A stretch of 64,000 bases of DNA, taken from the NCBI GenBank assembly GCA_002067405.1, contig MVRP01000001.1:1-64000 (forward strand). Direction: 5' to 3'. This stretch comes from Syntrophorhabdaceae bacterium PtaU1.Bin034. GTDB lineage: Bacteria > Desulfobacterota_G > Syntrophorhabdia > Syntrophorhabdales > WCHB1-27. Position numbers and translations under genes: made by a program. The notes below the pieces were generated by a model. The model saw nothing but the letters and a program-made list of their open reading frames with translations, made no database searches and had not been told where the DNA came from. The number at the start of each line of letters is the position of its first letter. Positions within the stretch are counted from its first letter, which is position 1. Below are positions 56,472 to 64,000 of this stretch, piece by piece.

Positions 56472-58406
56472 TTAAAGCCCCTTTTCCAATATATTTCTCA
56501 CTTTTTCAGGGGAATACTCCAAACAGACGATGGGCCTCTTTTCCAATGCCATTTCATCGTTAACCTTTTTCACGGCTATATTGCACAGCCATTTGTCGTT
56601 ATCCATTTTGGGGAAATCCGTTCGGAAATGGGTTCCCCTTGACTCCTCCCTCATGAGGGATGCCCGGCAATTCGCCTGGGACACGTCCATCATGAAATAG
56701 TTTTCAATGGCCTGCTGCCATTCGACGTTGTATTGTTTAGTGTCATTACGCAAAGCCATTCTGGGGAGATCTTCGTTCTTTATGCGATCGAGCTCCTTTA
56801 CGGCCTCCTTTATGGCGTCACCACTCTTAATGGCGCCTAAAGCCTTGTAGCAGGCCCTTTGCATTGCATGTCTCACGTCGTGAGGAGTGAGCGACCTGGC
56901 GACCTTCCTGACCCTCAGCGCATGAATCCGCGCGTATTCCTCATGCACCGGCTTCCAGTCGATCTTCTTTACCTTGGGAGCGCGCCGGGCATATTGAGCC
57001 GCATTCTTTCCGGCCAGAATCCCTCCGTTAATGGTGCTTCCGGACGTCGACTCAAAGCGTGCTCCCCTGGAGCCGCCGCCTACGCCGAAATATAACCCGG
57101 GGATCTCTGTCGAGAACGTCTCGTCGATGATCGGATGCCCTTCGGATTCATATTGTTCAAGAGCTACTTCCAGCATTATCTTTGTCACATCGATGCCGAA
57201 TCTCTCTTTGTAAGGCTTGATGTTCCGGGAATACACTTCTCTTTCGTAGAGGCTTTTCTGCGCTTCAGGGTGCCGCAAGTCGAGGTATACCCCGCCGTTG
57301 GGGCTGCCTTTTCCCTCCAGTACCCTCTTTGCTATCTCCTGGGAGAAACGTCCCCGGTCCATCTGGCTCAGGGGGATATCTCTGAGCCAGTATTTTCCAT
57401 CCTTGTCGCACATATACCGATACTCCAGGTCGTCCGCGGCAAACCCTCCATTGCAGGTGGCGGCAAGGCCTTCCGGATAGATATTCATGGCGTCATTTTC
57501 CACAAATTCCATGTCAATCAGCCTGCAGCCGTGATTATAGGCGATGGCGTCCATGTCCCCGGTGTTATCGGGGCTGTTGATGCTCACCGGAGCGACTGAT
57601 ATCCAACCGTAATTCCAGGGGGCGGGACCCGCCGCTCCGACAACTGCTTTTGCCCTGAACACACGAAAGGTGCCCGTGGTGATATTGAGACCCATGGCGC
57701 CGATGCATTTGCCGTCCTGAACAAACAAGTCCGTGATCATGGTCCGGTCGACGACTTTGATTCCGTGTTTGATCATCTCATCCTGGTCGTGACGGGGAAA
57801 ATAATTGTAGAGCACCTTTGCCCCGCGGGCAGGCTTTTCCAAGATGTACGTGGTCCCGTCAGGATTCCTGAAATAAGTTGTCGTGCCACGGTTAAAAAGG
57901 TACTGGTCCATGTTGAGGTCATTCCAGTTATCGATGAGTGCTTTCATCACCTTTTGATTGATCATACCGAAGGAACTTTTGATGCAGAAGTCAGAGGTGA
58001 TCTTCTTGTTGATCAGGTACCGGACAATGATGCCCCAGTTCATGCCAGCGCCGCCGCTGGCCCTAAACGGTCCCTTGTCTACGACCAATACGTTGGCGCC
58101 TTCACCGTATGCCGAAAAGGCTGCATTGATCCCGGCCAGACCGCTGCCGACCACAAGGACATCCGTGTCATACACTTCGTAAGGGAGATCGTAGGGCAAA
58201 TTCGTTTTGTAAATCGTCTTGGAAGCCCCCTTTTCGGGGGCGGCTTCGCTGGCCACAGGGGGTAGTGCTGCAGCCAGGGCTGCAGCTCCGACCATCAAGC
58301 CCGCGCCTTTGAAAAAACTTCGACGGGACATGCCTTTCTTGTCTTTATCGTCCTTCTCACCCATTTCCTTTGCTCCTTTCGTTAATTCTTCGTCCTTCTC
58401 GTCCAT
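56472..58406 (-). CDS. Tat-exported FAD flavoprotein, fumarate-reductase-like (644 aa)
   Basis: Twin-arginine signal SRRSFFKGAGLMVGAAALAAALPP near residue 27, preceded by a charged Lys/Asp/Glu-rich leader. The FAD domain (DVLVVGSGLAGINAAFSAYGEGANVLVVDKG) and FGVGGGSRGARFESTSGSTINGG match the flavoprotein family of fumarate reductase, succinate dehydrogenase and related enzymes. No membrane anchor gene is present in the window. AAGGAG precedes the ATG. The substrate is unknown; being periplasmic, it may reduce or oxidise an external aromatic or dicarboxylic compound. Confidence 0.88.
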   Translation of the reverse strand: MDEKDEELTKGAKEMGEKDDKDKKGMSRRSFFKGAGLMVGAAALAAALPPVASEAAPEKGASKTIYKTNLPYDLPYEVYDTDVLVVGSGLAGINAAFSAYGEGANVLVVDKGPFRASGGAGMNWGIIVRYLINKKITSDFCIKSSFGMINQKVMKALIDNWNDLNMDQYLFNRGTTTYFRNPDGTTYILEKPARGAKVLYNYFPRHDQDEMIKHGIKVVDRTMITDLFVQDGKCIGAMGLNITTGTFRVFRAKAVVGAAGPAPWNYGWISVAPVSINSPDNTGDMDAIAYNHGCRLIDMEFVENDAMNIYPEGLAATCNGGFAADDLEYRYMCDKDGKYWLRDIPLSQMDRGRFSQEIAKRVLEGKGSPNGGVYLDLRHPEAQKSLYEREVYSRNIKPYKERFGIDVTKIMLEVALEQYESEGHPIIDETFSTEIPGLYFGVGGGSRGARFESTSGSTINGGILAGKNAAQYARRAPKVKKIDWKPVHEEYARIHALRVRKVARSLTPHDVRHAMQRACYKALGAIKSGDAIKEAVKELDRIKNEDLPRMALRNDTKQYNVEWQQAIENYFMMDVSQANCRASLMREESRGTHFRTDFPKMDNDKWLCNIAVKKVNDEMALEKRPIVCLEYSPEKVRNILEKGL

Positions 58407-58565
58407 GATTCTTTGCTCCTTACCGTTGATATGTATGCAAAGCAGTTCACGACAACTTCGAAACTACCGTTCGAGAGTCCGTGGTCGATCAAACCGAACC
58501 GTTACGGCGCGTCTCCTTCCATTCCTTTGCACTGCCTGCCGCTTCGGCACTTTTCTTACAAGTAA

Positions 58566-58583
58566 AGCAAGAAATGTGCCGGA
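58566..58583 (-). promoter_or_regulatory. Sigma-54 promoter of the reductase operon
   Basis: On the minus strand GGCAC-ATTTC-TTGC: the -24 GG and -12 GC are 10 nt apart, as sigma-54 requires. Transcription would start near 58555, giving a leader of about 150 nt. The divergent neighbour encodes a sigma-54 activator, which supports the call. Confidence 0.65.
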
Positions 58584-58699
58584 TTGTAACTTTTATTTGC
58601 CAGTTATTTCGCTAACTTACGTAAGAACTTTGCATACACGACCTGTTTTGTGCTATCGTAGGTGAAGACAATAAATGACAAAATAGGACACTGTAGGCC

Positions 58700-60064
58700 A
58701 TGCTTAATGAAGATTGGAATAACTATACCCGAGAAACCATGCAGGAGGTCGTCGACACCATGCCTTGGTCCGTATCTATTTACGACCCGGACGGGCGTAT
58801 TGTCATGGTGAACCGCAAGCTTTGCAGCAACGTCAAGGCCAAGCCGGAAGAGTGGATCGGGAAAACCGCCCAGCAACTCAAGGACGAGGGATATATTGAC
58901 AGGACGATCGTCACCGAGGCAATGGAAACGCGAAAAAAGTCGTATGGCACTACCCGCTCGCGAACAGGTGTGGAAGGGTTGTCGGTCTGTCAGCCTGTGT
59001 TCGCAGAGAACGGGGATATAAAATTTTTCGTGGTCTCTTCACCTGTGCTCAAGGACCTCGAGGAGATCGGGGCAATCATTCAGGCCCAGCAACACCAGGC
59101 GAATCTCTATGTCAGGGAGATAGAATATCTACGGAATATGATGTTCCTCAACCCGGACGGTATCTTCGAGAGCCCGTGCATGAAGACCATCCTTCAAACC
59201 GCACGGAAGATCTCCCGGATGGATTGCACCGTGCTTATCACCGGTGAATCGGGTGTGGGCAAGGAAGTGGTCGCCAAGATCATCCATCACAACAGCATGC
59301 GCAAGAACGGGCCCTTTATTCCCATTAACGTCTCGGCGATCCCCGAGAGCCTCCTGGAATCGGAGTTATACGGCTATACAAGGGGAGCCTTCACCGGGGC
59401 GCTCAAGGAGGGGAAAATCGGGCTTTTCGAGGTCGCCAACGGGGGAACGCTCTTTTTGGATGAGGTAGGCGATATACCGCTCGGTATGCAGGTGAAGATT
59501 TTACGGGCGATCGACAGCGGAGAGATCACCAGGGTGGGCGATACAACGGTACGCAGGATGGACGTCAGGATCATTGCGGCGACTAACAGGGACCTGCGCG
59601 AGGAGATCAGGAAGGGGACGTTCCGGGAGGACCTTTATTATCGGCTGAACGTTGTGCCGATACAGATCGGCCCCCTGCGTGAAAGGTCGGCCGATATCTG
59701 GCCCCTGTGTTCGTACTTCCTCGAACGGATAAATCACAAATACCGCATGCGCAAGACACTCTCTCCCGAAACACTCAACAGATTGAAGATGTATGACTGG
59801 CCTGGCAACGTCCGCGAGTTGCGCAACGTGATCGAGCGGCTCGCCCTGCTCTCGAATCAGGACGAGATATCCATCGACGATGTACAATCGTTTACCGGCA
59901 TATCCCTTGCTCCAAAGAGATCGACATCCGCGCTTCAGGAGTATGAGGACTACGAACAGTCCCGCATCCTCGCAGCCCTCAAACAAGCGGACGGGAATAA
60001 GACGAAGGCTGCGAAGCTCTTGAACATGCACCGGTCGAAACTCTATCGAAAGCTGCGGGGATAG
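58700..60064 (+). CDS. PAS-containing sigma-54-dependent activator (454 aa)
   Basis: Domains in order: PAS (residues 12-125: MPWSVSIYDPDGRIVMVNRKLC), AAA+ with Walker A GESGVGKE near residue 182 and the sigma-54 contact motif GAFTGA, then a C-terminal Fis-type helix-turn-helix (QADGNKTKAAKLLNMHRSKLYRKLRG). No receiver domain is present, so a PAS ligand or partner controls it. It is divergent from the Tat flavoprotein operon with its sigma-54 promoter, its likely target. Short AT-rich repeats at about 58650-58690 may be its binding sites. Confidence 0.9.
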   Translation: MLNEDWNNYTRETMQEVVDTMPWSVSIYDPDGRIVMVNRKLCSNVKAKPEEWIGKTAQQLKDEGYIDRTIVTEAMETRKKSYGTTRSRTGVEGLSVCQPVFAENGDIKFFVVSSPVLKDLEEIGAIIQAQQHQANLYVREIEYLRNMMFLNPDGIFESPCMKTILQTARKISRMDCTVLITGESGVGKEVVAKIIHHNSMRKNGPFIPINVSAIPESLLESELYGYTRGAFTGALKEGKIGLFEVANGGTLFLDEVGDIPLGMQVKILRAIDSGEITRVGDTTVRRMDVRIIAATNRDLREEIRKGTFREDLYYRLNVVPIQIGPLRERSADIWPLCSYFLERINHKYRMRKTLSPETLNRLKMYDWPGNVRELRNVIERLALLSNQDEISIDDVQSFTGISLAPKRSTSALQEYEDYEQSRILAALKQADGNKTKAAKLLNMHRSKLYRKLRG

Positions 60065-60218
60065 AATAACCCAACTTGCTTCTTCCTACAAATATCCCGG
60101 CCCTTTAGAATTGCAACCACTTACCGCTGGTGTACCCCCGAATCCGCGAAGTCGGGATAGAGAAAGCATTGATACGGCTCATGTTGGGAGTGCGTCAACT
60201 GAAACTGCAGGTTTTGGG

Positions 60219-63200
60219 CTAAAGAGCCGAGGTCCTCGGTGAGGGCCTGTCCAGAACCTCTCTCACCTTTTCGAGCAGTGTCTCTCTTGATAATGGCTTT
60301 GAAATAAAATCGAATTGCTTTTCCTCAATCCCCTTGTCGAGGACAACATCCCTGGTGTAGCCGCTTGTAAAGATCACTCTGACGCCCGGCTCGATCTTGC
60401 TGATCTCGTCATACGTTTCTCTCCCGTTCTTCCTGGGCATCACAGAGTCAAGGATCAGGAGATCGATGTTATTGTTCTTTTTGAATTTCTGTAGAGCATC
60501 CTCCCCGTCGGACGCCTCGACAACCGTATACCCGTGTCCGGTCAGCATTTCGGTGATGAGCCGTCTCACGTCATTGTTGTCTTCTGCCACGAGGAGCGTC
60601 TCTTTTCCTCTTTTGATCTGTTTCGGACCTTGGTTCTCTTCCCTGAATTCCGCCTCAACCCTTGGTAGGTAGATATGGAATGTAGTTCCCATGCCCAATT
60701 CGCTGTATACGTTGATGTGACCGTTATGTTGCTTTACTATGCCGTAAACGGTGGAGAGCCCCAGGCCCGTGCCTTTTCCGACTTCCTTTGTCGTAAAGAA
60801 CGGTACAAAGAGTTTGTCCTTTGTCTCCTCGTCCATGCCCACTCCCGTATCTGAAACGGACAGGAGTGCATATCGACCGTGTTGGCTTATCCCGTGCATC
60901 TGAATAGATTCCCTGTCGAGATTGATCAGTCCCGTCTGTACGGTAAGGGTTCCTCCCCTAGGCATGGCATCCCTTGCATTCGTCGCCAAGTTGAACAGAA
61001 TCTGGTCGATCTGGGTAATATCGACCATAACGGTATGTTCCCCGGCATCGAGGAGGGTCTTAAGCGTAATGTCCTCAGTAAGAAGCCTTTTGAGAAGCTT
61101 CTCCGTTCCTCGCACGACATCGTTCAGATTTACCGGACTCAGGGATATGGGTCGCTGCCTGCTGAAAGCCAGAAGGCTCTGGGTGAGATTTGTTGCCTTT
61201 TCTGAAGCAGACAGTATGTGATCGACATAGGCCCGCAAGGGGTTGGTCTTATCCATTTTCATCTGCAGGAGTGTCCCGTACCCTGAAAGAACAGTGAGAA
61301 TATTGTTGAAGTCGTGCGCAATCCCTCCCGCGAGGGTGCCTATTGCCTCCATCTTTTGCGACTGACGCAGTTGCGACTGCAACTTGGCCCTCTCTTCTTG
61401 AGCCTGCTTGCGCTCGGTGATGTTCTCGCAGATGCCTTCGTAATAGAGAACGGCTCCATCTGGGTTTCGAACTGTTCGGGCTTTGACGGAAACCCAGATG
61501 GGCTTGCCGTCCTTTCGAACAAGTTGGTGCTCGAAGCTCGCGATTGTATCCGATTTCTTGATTGTCTCAATGAACAAAAGACGCTCTCTATGATTCGCAT
61601 ACAGCCGGTCTGAGTTGTTCACCGGGCTTGTCACCAGCTCTTCAGAGGAATCATAACCGAACATATGGGCAAAAGAAGGGTTGACGTTGATAAACCTCCC
61701 TTCAGGAGTGCTCTGAAAAATACCTTCGACAGCCCTTTCGAAAATGTCACGGTACTTCTCCTCGCTTTCCCGGAGGGCCTGCTCTGTCTCCTTACGTTCG
61801 GTGATATCGCTAAATGAAACAAGCATCCTCATCGGCATTTCGCCGCCGCTCGGAATGACGGCGCATTTCACAAAGAGATGCAGCTTTCGTCCGTCGAGCC
61901 TAAAGTTGACCACTTCGCTTTCAAATTCCTTGGCCCCCTGGAACAGGCTCACGAAACCTCTTCTGAGCGGACCCATGGTTTCCTCGCCAAGTGTTGCTTT
62001 CAGGTTGTCCATGAGCTGCTGTTTGTTCGAAGCTCCAAATAACGCAACAGCCGCCTTGTTAACATCGATAACCTTGATAAGTGAGGCCGCATGGCTTACT
62101 GCTTCCGGGTGCTCATCAAAATACTTGCCGATGTCGCTTACCCCGGAAAGATATATCGATTCAAAGTACTCCCTGACGGCTGAAAAATCTTCCTCCCACA
62201 GGGCAACAGGAGAATCGTCAAACAGGGTGCGATATCGTGTCTCGCTTATAAGGAGGGATTCCTCCGCCTGCTTGCGGTCTGTGATGTCCCTTACGATTGC
62301 CTGAAGCACGATCTCGTCACCCAAAGCAACACGATTAAGACTTACCTCGGCGTCAAAAGGCGTCTGGTCGTACCTGCAATGCCTCCATTCAAATAGCTGG
62401 TCCTCTCCGGCCAGTGCCCGGCGTATTCTCTCCTTGGCCTTTTCACTCGATCTGCGGCCGTCTGATTGAAAAGGTGGAGAAAAATCATAAGGGTACCTGC
62501 CCGCAAGCTGTTCTTTGGTGCATTGGAACATCCTGGAGGCCACCATGTTGCAGTCGGCGAACTTGCCGTCCTTAAGAATGAATATCGCATCCTGAGCGGT
62601 GTCGAACAGCGTCCTGTATTTCAGCTCGTTAGCCTGAAGTGCCTCCGTCACCCTTTTCTGTTCGGTAATTGCCCTCGCGAGCTGCAAGTTGCTGTAGCTC
62701 AGTTTGGAGACAAGCGCGGAGAATTTGGAAAGGAAATTCATGAAACGGTCTACTTTATCACGGCTGAAGCGGCGTACGCGTTTGGCCGCACTGATATACT
62801 GCTCCTTGTCAAATCCGTATTCCTCCGCCTGCCGGGCAAATATCTCGTAATCCACGTCTTCATCGTCGTAAAAGAACTGGCCGAAAAACACATTCCCTAC
62901 GTGCTTTCCGGCGATTTTAAGAGGGGTAAAGACATCCCACATGTTGTTCTTGCACTTGTAGGCCAGGTACGTGCCTTCAGGCGGGTTTTGAGCGAAGCAG
63001 AGGTTGCTCTCGATACAGTTCCGGGCGGTTTCCGGATGGACCCGGTGATATTTGGCGCAAATATCCTCCCAGCCTGTAGATACTATGATGTTCCCTTTCC
63101 GGTCAACGATCGAAAGACCCATGTTGGTCAATTTGTAGAGCGCATCCATGCAGGATTGGATGGCAGGCGCATCGATGACATTGATCAGTTCTTCGTCGCT

Positions 63201-64000
63201 AATCCCGCTGCCGGGAGAAAGGATCGTGTCAAGCTTCAGTCTCAGCCGTTCCTCGCTCTCCCTGAGCGCTTTCTCGGCCCGCAAGCGCTCTGTTATATCT
63301 GACAAGGTGAAAATGAAAGAACCGTTGTCGACCGGCGCTGTCTGGGTGAGCACATCCAGAATGCTGCCGTCCTTTCTCACGAACTTGTATTCGGCCTGTC
63401 CCTGGCCGTAGAGCATCTTGCCCGTTGCCCTGAACTCTTCATCCGTCCGGAAGAACATACGGGTAGATTTACCTTTTAATTCTTCCAGGTCGTATCCGGA
63501 CATACGACAGAAGGACTCATTTACCCATTCGACAGTTCTGTCTTTCACCCGACCGATGCCTATGGGCGATGCGGCGAGGATTGCCTGAAGCGACTGCTCC
63601 GATGCTATTACCTTCTGTTCGGCAAGCTTTCGGTCAGTAACATCCTGGGCATTGATGATGAGAGAGATCTCACCTGAGCTATCTGTCACGCATTTGCTTA
63701 TGCCGTCCATATAGCGCCAGGAGCCGTTTTTATGCCGGATACGTATCTCTACACGCTTGGCCGGCACCGTCGGATTGAGCATCCGGTTCTTGATGGCCCC
63801 AAGAAAAAGCGGTACGTCGTCGGGATGGACGAATTCCAGGCTGTTCTTTCCGATCCCCTCCTCGGGCCGATACCCAAGCGATCGTTCCGCAGAAGGGCTT
63901 GTGTAACGAATTACACCAGCCGAGTCCACTATAAGGATAACGTCTGACATGTGTTCGATGAGCGTAGAGAAGTATCTGTCTGCGGGATTCAACCGGCTGC
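60219..64000 (-). CDS. PocR/multi-PAS hybrid histidine kinase (over 1,250 aa, start outside window)
   Basis: From the visible N-terminus: PAS (1-120), PAS (130-245), a PocR ligand-binding domain (about 255-440: DAPAIQSCMDALYKLTNMGLSIVDRKGNIIVSTGWEDICAKYHRVHPETARNCIESN), three more PAS domains, HisKA with His in GTLAGGIAHDFNNILTVL, HATPase (ILFNLATNARDAMP, DTGVGMDEE, GKGTGLGLSTV) and a C-terminal receiver with LLILDSVMPRKNGRE. The frame stays open to the window edge (SRLNPADRY), so the true start lies beyond it. PocR domains bind small hydrocarbon-like ligands; the ligand here is unknown. Confidence 0.88.
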   Translation of the reverse strand, partial: SRLNPADRYFSTLIEHMSDVILIVDSAGVIRYTSPSAERSLGYRPEEGIGKNSLEFVHPDDVPLFLGAIKNRMLNPTVPAKRVEIRIRHKNGSWRYMDGISKCVTDSSGEISLIINAQDVTDRKLAEQKVIASEQSLQAILAASPIGIGRVKDRTVEWVNESFCRMSGYDLEELKGKSTRMFFRTDEEFRATGKMLYGQGQAEYKFVRKDGSILDVLTQTAPVDNGSFIFTLSDITERLRAEKALRESEERLRLKLDTILSPGSGISDEELINVIDAPAIQSCMDALYKLTNMGLSIVDRKGNIIVSTGWEDICAKYHRVHPETARNCIESNLCFAQNPPEGTYLAYKCKNNMWDVFTPLKIAGKHVGNVFFGQFFYDDEDVDYEIFARQAEEYGFDKEQYISAAKRVRRFSRDKVDRFMNFLSKFSALVSKLSYSNLQLARAITEQKRVTEALQANELKYRTLFDTAQDAIFILKDGKFADCNMVASRMFQCTKEQLAGRYPYDFSPPFQSDGRRSSEKAKERIRRALAGEDQLFEWRHCRYDQTPFDAEVSLNRVALGDEIVLQAIVRDITDRKQAEESLLISETRYRTLFDDSPVALWEEDFSAVREYFESIYLSGVSDIGKYFDEHPEAVSHAASLIKVIDVNKAAVALFGASNKQQLMDNLKATLGEETMGPLRRGFVSLFQGAKEFESEVVNFRLDGRKLHLFVKCAVIPSGGEMPMRMLVSFSDITERKETEQALRESEEKYRDIFERAVEGIFQSTPEGRFINVNPSFAHMFGYDSSEELVTSPVNNSDRLYANHRERLLFIETIKKSDTIASFEHQLVRKDGKPIWVSVKARTVRNPDGAVLYYEGICENITERKQAQEERAKLQSQLRQSQKMEAIGTLAGGIAHDFNNILTVLSGYGTLLQMKMDKTNPLRAYVDHILSASEKATNLTQSLLAFSRQRPISLSPVNLNDVVRGTEKLLKRLLTEDITLKTLLDAGEHTVMVDITQIDQILFNLATNARDAMPRGGTLTVQTGLINLDRESIQMHGISQHGRYALLSVSDTGVGMDEETKDKLFVPFFTTKEVGKGTGLGLSTVYGIVKQHNGHINVYSELGMGTTFHIYLPRVEAEFREENQGPKQIKRGKETLLVAEDNNDVRRLITEMLTGHGYTVVEASDGEDALQKFKKNNNIDLLILDSVMPRKNGRETYDEISKIEPGVRVIFTSGYTRDVVLDKGIEEKQFDFISKPLSRETLLEKVREVLDRPSPRTSAL

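Overview
The window looks like the dnaA region of an anaerobic deltaproteobacterium (Desulfobacterota). The gene content (2-oxoacid:acceptor oxidoreductase, TRAP uptake, nickel-dependent racemase-like protein, sigma-54 control, PocR-type sensor, many PAS kinases) would fit a Syntrophorhabdus-like syntroph. That placement is inference; no rRNA gene is present to test it.

Layout. (1) 1-7437 is the right part of an integrated phage-like element: a minus-strand replication module (lambda O-like initiator with iterons inside its gene, then a RecA/DnaB-fold ATPase), small excisionase-type HTH proteins, a frameshifted serine recombinase, a terminase-small-subunit-like protein, an HTH-GHKL ATPase-DUF4325 protein, a small Cys protein, and a 28-nt tRNA 3' end that probably marks the attachment site. 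(2) 7619-30221 is core chromosome: CsgG-like lipoprotein, dnaA, dnaN, gyrB, coaE, rho, rpmE, prfA, prmC, murA, hisDGBH-orf-AF, hisI, pgpA, pncC, thpR, recA, alaS, almost all overlapping or within a few bases of each other. (3) 30231-34734 holds a terminator, a tiny zinc-ribbon gene, a PAS hybrid kinase, two very small genes with strong ribosome binding sites and an exported methyltransferase. (4) 34884-46217 is a catabolic island: GntR/FCD regulator, DctPQM transporter, a four-gene 2-oxoacid oxidoreductase with a fused flavoprotein-ferredoxin subunit, a LarA-like protein, an internally deleted GlcD and a frameshifted azlC-azlD pair. (5) 46659-49047 has tag, a RidA protein and then three copies of a two-hairpin attenuator-like RNA next to small membrane proteins and an exported pentapeptide-repeat protein. 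(6) 49344-55576 has a chemoreceptor, lepB, a TPR protein, a lipoprotein, a DUF362-ferredoxin protein and a thioesterase. (7) 55745-64000 has a Tat-exported fumarate-reductase-like pair with a sigma-54 promoter, its divergent sigma-54 activator, and a large PocR/PAS hybrid kinase cut by the window end.

How it works together. The island in (4) reads as a system that imports a small carboxylate and oxidises a 2-oxoacid to an acyl-CoA, feeding electrons to NAD(P) and ferredoxin. Palindromic sites of the form TRGTATAC-N-GTGTACCA lie just after the GntR gene and over the -10 of the dctP promoter, and a shorter GTATA-C-TATAC site lies over the GntR promoter. The racemase-like gene and the dehydrogenase remnant suggest 2-hydroxyacids were once also handled.

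The most unusual signals are the three related RNA elements at 47.8-48.9 kb, whose antiterminator-like hairpin and terminator share bases, and four genes in which a good sigma-70 promoter ends only 6-7 nt before the start codon (candidate leaderless mRNAs).
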